Source: Candidatus Stahliibacteriota bacterium
GTDB taxonomy: Bacteria > Hydrothermota > Tepidihabitantia > B3-TA06
Assembly: GCA_030670165.1 (NCBI GenBank)
Contig: DAOVCF010000134.1
Coordinates: 1-5,701, forward strand
Direction: 5' to 3'
DNA: 5,701 nt
Shown here: piece by piece, positions 1 through 5,701 of the stretch
Position numbering within the stretch: the first letter of the stretch is position 1
Layout: each line of letters opens with the position of its first letter
Made by a program: the position numbers and the translations under genes
The notes under the pieces: model-generated
The model's database searches: none
The model's input: only the letters and a program-made list of their open reading frames with translations
Told to the model about the DNA's origin: nothing

Positions 1-1052
1 AGCGATTTGCCGGTTCCCGGAAGCCCGTAAAACACGATAAGCTGAGGCTTAGCAAAGAGGGTGGAGGCGTAAAGCTTAGCCAGGTCAAAGTAGGCACTGG
101 CTCTTTCTTTGATCGTTTCAGGATCGGGCGGATTCTGATTCAACTGGAACCCGATCACCTTGCCTCGAACATATGCCCGGTAGCAGCGGAAGAAGTCGTG
201 GAAGCGCAAAAGCTCGTAGTCTCTGGTTTCATCAAGGTAACGATCCAAAAAGAAATCAGAAAGATTACGTTTGCCGTGAAAGTCTAAATCCATGGTCATG
301 AACGCAAGGTCTGCCGCTGTATCCGAGCAGGCGAAGCGCAGGTTGAACTCTATCCTATCAAAGATATGTATCTTACCTTCATGCACGAAGATATTTCCCG
401 AGTGCAGGTCGCCGTGGCAGTATCTTATATGACTTTCCTGCTCCCGCTTGCGGATTTTTTCCTCATTCTCGATTAAGAAACGTTCGATCTTCTGCTTTAT
501 GAAATCGAAATCCTGGGCTGATATGGTAACGTTCTTCACATCCTCTGTCTGGGAAAAGTTCTCCTCCCAGTTGAAGCGTACCGAGTCAAGCGAACCCTCC
601 TTGGTTATCTCATCTGACGTCCTTGCTTTCTTATGGAATCTTGCGGTCTCTTTTGCCAGCTTGTCAATCACCACGTAGCCGATCTTGTTCTCGGCAAGCA
701 GGTGACTCATCATTGCTTCCTGGGGGAGTTCTTTCATAACTACGGCATACTCTATGACTTCTCCGTTTCCACCCAACTTAAGATTGTCTTTTTCATCCAG
801 GGTGATGGGTTCGATCCCCAGATAGAGATCGGAAAGCTCGCTGTTAAGTTCGATCTCCCTTTCGCAGAATCGTTTGCGTTTCTCTAATGTAGAGAAATCA
901 AGGAACCCGAAGTTTACCGGTTTTTTTATCTTATAGGCGCGTTTTCCGGTCAAAAACACCCATGCGGTATGAGTTTCCGCACGTCTTACGGTTTTTACCT
1001 CGTGTGAGTAGAATTCCGGATTACTGAATGCGGCAAGTATCTTTTTTTCCAA
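1..1052 (-). CDS. Bifunctional APH-like kinase / P-loop ATP-binding protein (3' end outside window)
   Basis: Reading the minus strand from a TTG at 1052 gives 350 uninterrupted codons that run off the left edge. The N-terminal part (about residues 1-330) is a protein-kinase-like phosphotransferase of the aminoglycoside phosphotransferase superfamily (COG2187 type). It has the family's YKIKKPV.FGFLDFS block at 40-54, a catalytic HGDLHSGN loop at 213-220 (catalytic Asp215, Asn220), and a metal-binding FDRIEFN at 231-237 (Asp232). A second domain begins at about 338 with a Walker A motif, GLPGTGKS at 343-350 (Lys349), as in COG0645-type predicted kinases. The window ends just after it. Family proteins are usually about 500 residues, so roughly 150 are missing. 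The TTG start is supported by a GAGGGG site 6 bases upstream and by the family-like N-terminus (NPEFY.HEV..). The next Met is over 100 residues in, beyond conserved blocks. The gene follows the glycerate kinase after 12 bases, so it is probably cotranscribed. It is likely cytosolic. The substrate is unknown, and family naming does not imply drug resistance. Confidence 0.87.
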   Translation of the reverse strand, partial: MEKKILAAFSNPEFYSHEVKTVRRAETHTAWVFLTGKRAYKIKKPVNFGFLDFSTLEKRKRFCEREIELNSELSDLYLGIEPITLDEKDNLKLGGNGEVIEYAVVMKELPQEAMMSHLLAENKIGYVVIDKLAKETARFHKKARTSDEITKEGSLDSVRFNWEENFSQTEDVKNVTISAQDFDFIKQKIERFLIENEEKIRKREQESHIRYCHGDLHSGNIFVHEGKIHIFDRIEFNLRFACSDTAADLAFMTMDLDFHGKRNLSDFFLDRYLDETRDYELLRFHDFFRCYRAYVRGKVIGFQLNQNPPDPETIKERASAYFDLAKLYASTLFAKPQLIVFYGLPGTGKS

Positions 1053-1058
1053 AGATTA

Positions 1059-1064
1059 CCCCTC
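1059..1064 (-). promoter_or_regulatory. Ribosome binding site that fixes the TTG start of the APH-like kinase
   Basis: GAGGGG on the minus strand lies directly after the TAA of the glycerate kinase (1065-1067) and 6 bases before the TTG at 1052-1050. It fills half of the only intergenic gap in the window (1053-1064). It is the main evidence that translation starts at this TTG, because no ATG or GTG lies nearby in frame. Confidence 0.75.
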
Positions 1065-2168
1065 TTATTTGAGAAGGCGTCCGATCTGGGTTGCGGTCTG
1101 CTTAAGGTATTCTTTTGTATTAGCGAGTGCGTTTTTTCGATCGATGGGGCCAGGCTGGATGGATATGGCAGTGGTTCTGCGGTCGCGCGGCGCTATCTGG
1201 ACCATTATCTCCCCGCAGAGCAGTATGAGTTTACTGTGGGGGAGTTTGCGCAAGGCGCCTACCACCTTATATGACAGGCTTTGCTTGTCAAGCCGGCCTT
1301 CCCCTGAGATAATTATATCTTCTTTCTTTAGCTTGTCACGCAGTCCTGAAAGCCTGAGCATGTAATCGGCCCCGCTCATCAGCTTGCATCCTGCAAGTGC
1401 GGCGAAACCGAGCGCTATTCCCCCGGCCGCCCCCATGCCCCTGCGGTGATCCAGCCTCTGGGCTATTGTGAGTTCGGTCACCTCGGCATAGCGCTGCAGG
1501 CTGAGTTCAAGCGCCGTAAGCTCTTTTTGGCCGGCACCCTTCTGAGGGGCATAGGTTAAGGCTCCATAAGGGCCGAGAAGGGGATTGTCGACGTCCCAGA
1601 GTATCAACACCTGTTTTCTGACCCTCGGGTCTATGCCGGATAGGTCTATTCTTTCAAGGCCGGCAAGTTCAGCAGGTCCAGGACCCAGGGGGTTGTCTTT
1701 TGAATCCAGGAAGCGAACGCCTAAAACCTCCAACGCATCTCGGCCTCCGTCAACCGTGGCGCTTCCTCCCAGCCCGACGACAACCTCTTCCATGTCCTTA
1801 TCGAGCAGTGCAAGTATAGCCTCGCCCAGCCCCTTCGAGGTGGCTTTAAGTGGGTCGCGGTTTTTATCCTCCAGCAGCCTGAGTCCCAGGATGGAGGCCG
1901 ATTCGATAAAGGCCTGTCTGCCTGAGATAAGCGCTGAGGTTTTGATCCGCTCGCCTGCAGGGCCGGTTACTTTAAGTGTTACGTTCCTCAAGCGTCGGCC
2001 CTTGAAGTAGTACGAGATGCATTCAAGGAATCCGTCGCCGCCGTCTGACAGGGGGTAGATTTCGATCTTTTTGTTCTTCAGGCTGCTTTTCAGGCCTGCG
2101 GCTATGGCGCGTGCCGCAGCGACAGGCCCCAAAGCCTCCTTGAATGCTGTTGGTGCTACGATTATCAT
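1065..2168 (-). CDS. glxK: Glycerate 2-kinase (GlxK/GarK family)
   Basis: Predicted to phosphorylate D-glycerate with ATP to 2-phosphoglycerate, in the cytosol. At 367 residues it is close to the usual length of about 380. Family blocks appear in order: APTAFKEALGP at 5-15 (the family usually has APDSFKGSLSA), SDGGDG at 41-46 (usual ADGGEGT), GLGGSATVDGG at 132-142, WDVDNPLLGPYGA at 191-203, APQKGA at 207-212, GMGAAGGIALGF at 244-255, ISGEGRLDKQSL at 287-298, and QPGPID at 338-343 followed by ALAN at 347-350. Two family-typical residues differ: Asp to Thr at position 7, and Gly to Lys at 295 within the EGRLDGQ motif. I infer that it is still an active kinase. The ATG overlaps the lysC stop as ATGA, with GGGAGGG 5 bases upstream, so the two are translationally coupled. 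Glycerate kinases normally sit with glycolate, glucarate or serine-cycle genes, so a dap operon is an unusual home. The symbol is by family; garK would serve equally well. Confidence 0.9.
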   Translation of the reverse strand: MIIVAPTAFKEALGPVAAARAIAAGLKSSLKNKKIEIYPLSDGGDGFLECISYYFKGRRLRNVTLKVTGPAGERIKTSALISGRQAFIESASILGLRLLEDKNRDPLKATSKGLGEAILALLDKDMEEVVVGLGGSATVDGGRDALEVLGVRFLDSKDNPLGPGPAELAGLERIDLSGIDPRVRKQVLILWDVDNPLLGPYGALTYAPQKGAGQKELTALELSLQRYAEVTELTIAQRLDHRRGMGAAGGIALGFAALAGCKLMSGADYMLRLSGLRDKLKKEDIIISGEGRLDKQSLSYKVVGALRKLPHSKLILLCGEIMVQIAPRDRRTTAISIQPGPIDRKNALANTKEYLKQTATQIGRLLK

Positions 2169-3388
2169 CTTGACCCTCCCGTCAGGTTGAATTCCTCCAG
2201 CAATTTTGCGATGGCGCGTTTAAGGCTGCGCGCGCGCAAAAAGAACGTCAGTTTGAGTTGGGAGGTGGTGAACGCCTCTATGTGTACGTTTTCTGTGCGC
2301 AGGACCTCGAATGCGCGCCTTGTGATGACCGCATCCTGCCCTGCACCGGGACCCACAAGTGAGACCTCGCTTATCTGCTTCATAACGGATAGTCTTGCCG
2401 CACCGGTCTCATTAGTGAATTCGTTTAATATCTTCTCGGTCAGCGCAGCATCTTCCTTCGATACGATGAAGGCGAGGTCGAAGGCTTCTGCCTGGGGATG
2501 ACCATGCGAGTAGAATAAGATACGCACCCCGGCATCAGCCAGACGAGCGACCGCCTGAGTCATCACCATAGGATTCTTGGGCACATCCTTGACAGTGAAC
2601 CGCACAAGGTCTTTCATATGAGTCGCCGCTCTGACGAAACGGTCCTCAAGCTCCTCAAGTTCGCCCACCTCTGTGCCCTTCTTTTTGGGATTTAAGCTCG
2701 AGCGTACCTCGAGCGGCACCTTGTAGCGCATGGCCAGGGCTGCGGCACGGGGATGAAGAACCCTTGCACCGTAGTCGGCCAGCTCCACCAGTTCCTGATA
2801 GCTTATCTTGCTGATGCACGCGGAGTTGGGAAAGAGCTTTGGATCGGCGGTGCAAAGGCCCTTTACCGTCTTGTAGAACTCGCAGCGATCCGCCTGCAGG
2901 AATTTTGCAATGGCAACAGCGGTTGTATCCGATCCGCCACGACCAAGGGTCGTTACCTCCTTGCCCTCCGCGCTCACGCCCTGGAATCCGGCGACGATGG
3001 GGATCTCGCCTCGATCGAGTGTTTCCCTCAACCGACGGCCACGCACGAACAGTATGCGCGCCTCATTGTAGCTCTCGTCGGTGTGTATACCTACCTGGGA
3101 ACCGGTAAACGAGCGGGCCTTGATCCCTTGTTCGGCAAGCGCCATGGCCAAAAGGCTCATCGTGATGCGCTCGCCGGCGGTAAGAAGCATGTCAAGCTCT
3201 CTGCCATTGGGTTTTGAAACCACCGATCGTGCCAGTGCGTTAAGCTCATCGGTCTTAGTGCCCATTGCCGAGACCACTACCACCAGCTTGTCCTTTCTCG
3301 CTCTTTCTGCAAGATAGCCGGTCACCCTTTTGATGTGACGCACGGTGGCGAGCGAGCGACCGCCGAACTTGGTTACTATCAGAGCCAT
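2165..3388 (-). CDS. lysC: Aspartate kinase, monofunctional, with two ACT domains
   Basis: Catalyses L-aspartate + ATP to 4-phospho-L-aspartate, the committed step of the aspartate family. The 407 residues match the usual single-function enzyme (about 400-410). The amino-acid kinase domain spans about 1-245: TKFGGRSL at 6-13, VVVSAMGTKTDELN at 37-50, TAGERI at 70-75, GFQG at 134-137, GRGGSDTTA at 149-157, TADP at 180-183, and GARVLHPRA at 207-215. Two ACT domains follow at about 260-325 and 338-402 (VSLVGPGAG at 342-350). No homoserine dehydrogenase is fused. The loop usually reading YTDVDGVYT is YKTVKGLCT here (172-180). The ACT1 VPDxPG motif is VPKNPM (269-274), and ACT2 lacks the common MISTSE. 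Effector sensitivity is therefore uncertain. The ATG lies inside the last codons of dapL (10-base overlap). Only a weak AGGG sits 2 bases before it, suggesting translational coupling. The start is right because the KFGG motif follows at residue 7, as in the family. Confidence 0.94.
   Translation of the reverse strand: MALIVTKFGGRSLATVRHIKRVTGYLAERARKDKLVVVVSAMGTKTDELNALARSVVSKPNGRELDMLLTAGERITMSLLAMALAEQGIKARSFTGSQVGIHTDESYNEARILFVRGRRLRETLDRGEIPIVAGFQGVSAEGKEVTTLGRGGSDTTAVAIAKFLQADRCEFYKTVKGLCTADPKLFPNSACISKISYQELVELADYGARVLHPRAAALAMRYKVPLEVRSSLNPKKKGTEVGELEELEDRFVRAATHMKDLVRFTVKDVPKNPMVMTQAVARLADAGVRILFYSHGHPQAEAFDLAFIVSKEDAALTEKILNEFTNETGAARLSVMKQISEVSLVGPGAGQDAVITRRAFEVLRTENVHIEAFTTSQLKLTFFLRARSLKRAIAKLLEEFNLTGGSR
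2174..2180 (-). promoter_or_regulatory. Ribosome binding site for the glycerate kinase, inside lysC
   Basis: GGGAGGG on the minus strand ends 5 bases before the ATG at 2168-2166. It is made from the codons of the last residues of LysC (Gly-Gly-Ser-Arg). Together with the ATGA stop/start overlap it supports the ATG chosen for the glycerate kinase and coupled translation with lysC. Confidence 0.7.
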
Positions 3389-4524
3389 TTCCCTAACCGA
3401 TCCACAGCCTCTTCGATTTGAGCGCGGTCGAGTGTCAATGAAAAGCGAACGTAGCCCTCGCCTGCCTCGCCGAAACCTATGCCGGGCGTCACAAGGACGC
3501 CGGTCTCAGCAAGCATCTTCTGGGCAAACTCCATTGACGACAATTCTTGTTTAGGCACCCGCGCCCATACGTAGAATGTAGCCTTGGGAGAAGGAATAAC
3601 CCAGCCCAGCTGGTTGAGTCCTGCAAGCAAGGCGCCTCTGCGCGATTTGTAAAGCGTCCGTGTCTCTTTACCGACTTCGCCTACCAGCTCAAGGGCGGTC
3701 TGAGCCGCACGCTGGATCGCTACAAACACCCCGGAGTCGGTGTTCTGCTTGATCTTTAATAGGGCGGCGATCATCCGTGCGTTTCCGACAGCGAACCCGA
3801 TCCGCCAGCCGGTCATGTTGAAGGTTTTGGAAAAGGAACCAAACTCCACCGCGCACTCCTTGGCTCCTGGAACCGATAGAACGCTTGGAGGTTCATCGTC
3901 GAAATATATCTCGGAGTAGGTGTTGTCGTTTGCAAGCCACATGTTGTGAGCGCGGGCGAACTGTACCGCCTCGGCAAGATAGATGGGTGAAGCTACGGCT
4001 GCGGTGGGGTTTGAGGGATAGTTGAGGATGAGCAGTTTGGTCTTATGAGTGGCTCGCAGACGCGGTATATCCATAATGAAGTGATTTGCTTCAAGCAGAG
4101 GGGCGGGGATAGGTGTTCCTCCTGCAAGAAGAGTCTGGTTGCGGTAGACCGGGTATGAGGGATCAGGATAGAGGACCTCGTCTCCCGGATCAACAAGCGC
4201 CCAGATAAGATGGCTTATACCCTCCTTTGATCCGATGAGCACACAGACCTCGGTCTGGGGGTCTGGCTCCACCCTAAAGCGGGCCTTGTACCAGGAGGCG
4301 ATGTCACGGCGAAGACTCAGCGTTCCTTCGTAGCTGGGATAGCGATGGGTGGATGGATCACTTGCCGAGAGGGAGAGCGCGTTAACGATCTCAGGGTGGG
4401 TCGGCTGATCAGGGTCGCCTACACCGAAGTCAATGATTTCTTCGCCGTAAGCCGCTTTGGCCGCATCGAGCTCTGCAAAGAGATAGGGGGAAAGCAGATC
4501 CAGACGCTTGGCGTGCTCTCTCAA
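3379..4524 (-). CDS. dapL: LL-diaminopimelate aminotransferase (DapL)
   Basis: A class I/II fold-type I PLP aminotransferase of 381 residues. It is predicted to convert tetrahydrodipicolinate plus glutamate to LL-2,6-diaminopimelate plus 2-oxoglutarate in one step. Visible motifs: GVGDPDQPTH at 34-43, HRYPSYEGTL at 60-69, GSKEGI at 98-103, PDPSYPVY at 120-127, NYPSNPT at 168-174 (Asn172), DNTY at 200-203 (Asp200 to the pyridine nitrogen, Tyr203), SFSKTFNMTGWRIGFAVG at 230-247 (Schiff-base Lys233, phosphate-binding Arg241), NTDSGVFVAIQ at 261-271, and VRFSLT at 359-364 (carboxylate-binding Arg360). The HRYPSYEG, SKTFNMTGWRIGFAVGN and DSGVF.AIQ blocks are typical of the DapL group rather than AspC or AlaC. 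The position between dapB and lysC supports this, and no dapD, dapC or dapE is seen. The start codon is TTG, overlapping the dapB stop (TTGA). It is supported by GGAGG 4 bases upstream and by the family-like N-terminus (AKRL..L.PYLFAELD). A related aminotransferase specificity remains possible. Confidence 0.9.
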   Translation of the reverse strand: MREHAKRLDLLSPYLFAELDAAKAAYGEEIIDFGVGDPDQPTHPEIVNALSLSASDPSTHRYPSYEGTLSLRRDIASWYKARFRVEPDPQTEVCVLIGSKEGISHLIWALVDPGDEVLYPDPSYPVYRNQTLLAGGTPIPAPLLEANHFIMDIPRLRATHKTKLLILNYPSNPTAAVASPIYLAEAVQFARAHNMWLANDNTYSEIYFDDEPPSVLSVPGAKECAVEFGSFSKTFNMTGWRIGFAVGNARMIAALLKIKQNTDSGVFVAIQRAAQTALELVGEVGKETRTLYKSRRGALLAGLNQLGWVIPSPKATFYVWARVPKQELSSMEFAQKMLAETGVLVTPGIGFGEAGEGYVRFSLTLDRAQIEEAVDRLGKWL

Positions 4525-5288
4525 TCTTCCTCCAGGATATCGGCAAATTGATAGAATCCTCTGGGTTTACGTGCAATAAATCTTATCGCCTGGAGTGTCC
4601 CTTTGGCGAACGCTAACCGGCTTGAAGCGCGATGGGTTAGCTCCAGCCGCTCCCCTTCGGTCGCAAAGTAAAGGGTATGCTCTCCAGCAACGTCGCCTCC
4701 GCGCAGGGCAAAGACGGCCAGTTCGTCTGAGGCACGCTCCCCTGTATGTCCTTCACGGCCATAGATGGTTTTCGTGATCTTCCTGTTATCCTTTACGATT
4801 TCTGCAAGCTTTTTTGCGGTGCCTGAGGGCGCGTCCTTCTTATGCCGGTGGTGCATCTCCACTATCTCAACGTCGCAGTCGGGCAGCGCTTTCGTCACCT
4901 CTGCTGCAAGCTTGAACAGAAGGTTCACGCCTAAAGACATGTTCGGCGCCCACAGGATAGCGCGTTCCTCGGCACTCTCCTTCAGTTTATCGAACTCCGC
5001 ATCGGATAGCCCGGTCGTACCCGAGACAAGGGGTATGCTGGAGCCTTTCATCCCTTCAAGTATCTCAAGAAGACCCGAAGGCGATGTAAACTCCACCACC
5101 ACGTCGGCCTCCTTCAGTAAACTTCCTAGATCCGCCGTTATTCGGGCTCCGTATCTGGATTTTCCGATATCCGAATGATCGGGCCTCTCCACGATACCTG
5201 CAAGCTCCATATCCTCTGCCTCTGCAACCAGCCTTGTCACCCTACCTGCCATCCGACCGCAGCCGCCTGCAACTATCACACGAATCAT
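4521..5288 (-). CDS. dapB: 4-hydroxy-tetrahydrodipicolinate reductase (DapB)
   Basis: Reduces (4S)-4-hydroxy-tetrahydrodipicolinate to tetrahydrodipicolinate with NAD(P)H. At 255 residues it is slightly shorter than E. coli DapB (273). The Rossmann domain opens with VAGGCGRMAG at 6-15 (dinucleotide loop). Glu34-Arg35 after strand 2 match the E. coli Glu-Arg pair, which allows both NADH and NADPH. VSGTTG is at 88-93 and APNMSLGVN at 114-122. The catalytic and substrate-binding block HHRHKKDAPSGTA is at 146-158: His146 and Lys150 correspond to E. coli His159 and Lys163, and SGTA binds the substrate carboxylate. The RGGDVAGEHT (196-205) and LTHRASSR (217-224) blocks are also intact. The ATG overlaps the dapA stop as ATGA. 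No Shine-Dalgarno is visible in the 20 bases upstream, so translation probably depends on ribosomes finishing dapA. The product feeds directly to DapL encoded next. Confidence 0.97.
   Translation of the reverse strand: MIRVIVAGGCGRMAGRVTRLVAEAEDMELAGIVERPDHSDIGKSRYGARITADLGSLLKEADVVVEFTSPSGLLEILEGMKGSSIPLVSGTTGLSDAEFDKLKESAEERAILWAPNMSLGVNLLFKLAAEVTKALPDCDVEIVEMHHRHKKDAPSGTAKKLAEIVKDNRKITKTIYGREGHTGERASDELAVFALRGGDVAGEHTLYFATEGERLELTHRASSRLAFAKGTLQAIRFIARKPRGFYQFADILEED
4529..4533 (-). promoter_or_regulatory. Ribosome binding site that fixes the TTG start of dapL
   Basis: GGAGG on the minus strand lies 4 bases before the TTG at 4524-4522, within the last Glu-Glu codons of dapB. No in-frame ATG lies near this position, and the predicted N-terminus matches DapL proteins from the first residues. 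The site therefore decides the start in favour of TTG. Confidence 0.7.
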
Positions 5289-5701
5289 ACCGCTAGACCG
5301 TATGCAAGCATCGCCTGGCGAAGCTTTGCCAGGTTCTCTTCGGATACCGGCGCCAAAGGCAGACGCACCTCGCCGGAGTTTATACCCATAAGACCGGTTG
5401 CAGCCTTCACAGGACCGGGATTGGTCTCCGCAAACAGAGCCTTCACGAGCGGGAAGAGTTTTTGATGTACGGTCAGCGCAGCCTCGAACTCACCCTGTTC
5501 GAAGAAGCGCACCATGTTCGCGGTATCGTAGGGAGCGACGTTGGATACCACCGAGACAACACCCTTGCCGCCCACGGCCATGATGGGCAGGGTCAAGCTG
5601 TCGTTGCCTGAAAGCACCGCGACCTTGTCCACGCAGCGCCGCACTATGTCCGTGGACTGATCAACGCTGCCAGACGCCTCCTTCACCGCCACTATCTTAT
5701 C
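5285..5701 (-). CDS. dapA: 4-hydroxy-tetrahydrodipicolinate synthase (DapA), 3' part only
   Basis: Condenses pyruvate with L-aspartate-4-semialdehyde, the first step specific to the lysine/diaminopimelate branch. It is a class I aldolase-type (beta/alpha)8 barrel. Only the C-terminal 138 residues are in the window. The frame stays open to the right edge, so the GTG at 5692 is internal and not a start. The fragment begins DKIVAVKEASGS, whose Lys (codon 5683-5681) corresponds to the Schiff-base Lys161 of E. coli. From there the alignment to E. coli is gap-free through SGND (fragment 31-34; E. coli 185-188) and GGKGVVSVVSNVAP (44-57; Ile203 is Val here). ETNPGPVKAA has Gly (codon 5416-5414) where most homologues have Ile (NPIPVK). 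RLPLAPVSEENLAKLR near the end is typical. The lysine-feedback residues lie upstream of the window and cannot be judged. The TGA stop overlaps the dapB ATG. NAL-superfamily relatives are possible in principle, but the dapB neighbour makes DapA nearly certain. Confidence 0.96.
   Translation of the reverse strand, partial: DKIVAVKEASGSVDQSTDIVRRCVDKVAVLSGNDSLTLPIMAVGGKGVVSVVSNVAPYDTANMVRFFEQGEFEAALTVHQKLFPLVKALFAETNPGPVKAATGLMGINSGEVRLPLAPVSEENLAKLRQAMLAYGLAV

Noticed and set aside
448..887. Two overlapping plus-strand frames in a stretch that could look gene-free on the minus strand
   Set aside because: The minus strand here carries a continuous kinase reading frame with HGDLHSGN and Walker A motifs that simply runs off the window edge. 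The plus-strand frames are shadows.
1053..1064. Possible terminator or promoter in the only intergenic gap
   Set aside because: The gap is 12 bases and is used by a ribosome site. There is no hairpin, no T-run on the transcribed strand and no room for promoter elements.
1585..2010. 141-codon plus-strand frame, very rich in Ser and Pro
   Set aside because: The composition is what the complement of the glycerate kinase codons produces. It has no independent support.
2645..2660. CCTCAAGCT tandem-like repeat
   Set aside because: It encodes Glu-Leu-Glu-Glu-Leu-Glu in the LysC linker. It is a low-complexity charged segment, not a DNA element.
2697..2715. CTCGAGCG repeated 11 bases apart, resembling a pair of operator half-sites
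   Set aside because: It falls in codons for conserved residues of the aspartate kinase (PLEVRSS), and no promoter is nearby. Chance codon use explains it.
2753..3217. 154-codon open frame on the plus strand inside lysC
   Set aside because: It lies opposite a conserved aspartate kinase, has no recognisable motifs and no clear ribosome site. Long antisense frames are expected opposite GC-rich coding sequence.
4765..5178. 137-codon plus-strand frame opposite dapB
   Set aside because: It is a shadow of an intact, well-conserved dapB on the other strand.
5285..5692. GTG at 5692 as a start for a short 135-residue DapA
   Set aside because: The frame is open to the window edge and the residues before it (DKI) fit the DapA strand leading to the Schiff-base lysine. 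The gene is therefore cut by the window, not short.

Overview
The window is a bacterial chromosomal segment that is coding on the minus strand from end to end. Six genes run right to left: dapA (3' part only), dapB, an LL-diaminopimelate aminotransferase (dapL), a monofunctional aspartate kinase (lysC), a glycerate 2-kinase, and the first 350 codons of a two-domain kinase (aminoglycoside-phosphotransferase-like domain followed by a P-loop ATPase). Consecutive genes overlap by 3 to 10 bases, apart from one 12-base gap before the last gene. I see no promoter, terminator, RNA gene, repeat array, mobile element or phage-like gene. The layout is that of a single polycistronic operon read through both window edges.

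The first four genes form a lysine / meso-diaminopimelate pathway. LysC phosphorylates aspartate. Aspartate semialdehyde dehydrogenase (asd) would then act but is not in the window. DapA condenses the semialdehyde with pyruvate, DapB reduces the product to tetrahydrodipicolinate, and DapL transaminates this directly to LL-diaminopimelate. The aminotransferase route avoids the succinyl or acetyl blocking steps (dapD/dapC/dapE). asd, dapF and lysA could lie upstream of dapA or elsewhere.

The last two genes are not classical lysine genes. The glycerate 2-kinase makes 2-phosphoglycerate, two steps from pyruvate, which is a DapA substrate. The final gene belongs to a widespread kinase-like family of unknown substrate. 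It looks richer in A and T than the upstream genes over part of its length and starts at TTG.

Organism: a bacterium of moderate GC content (about 50-60% in the dap genes) that uses TTG starts and strong GGAGG-like ribosome binding sites. The direct DapL pathway is known from Chlamydiae, Bacteroidetes, spirochaetes, Firmicutes, Chloroflexi, deltaproteobacteria and many uncultivated phyla. The sequence does not let me choose among them. An uncultivated candidate phylum is plausible, but that is only an impression.

I do not see a clearly new biological system. The points most worth a second look are the two non-lysine kinases coupled to a dap operon, and an aspartate kinase with non-consensus residues in its nucleotide loop and in both ACT effector sites.
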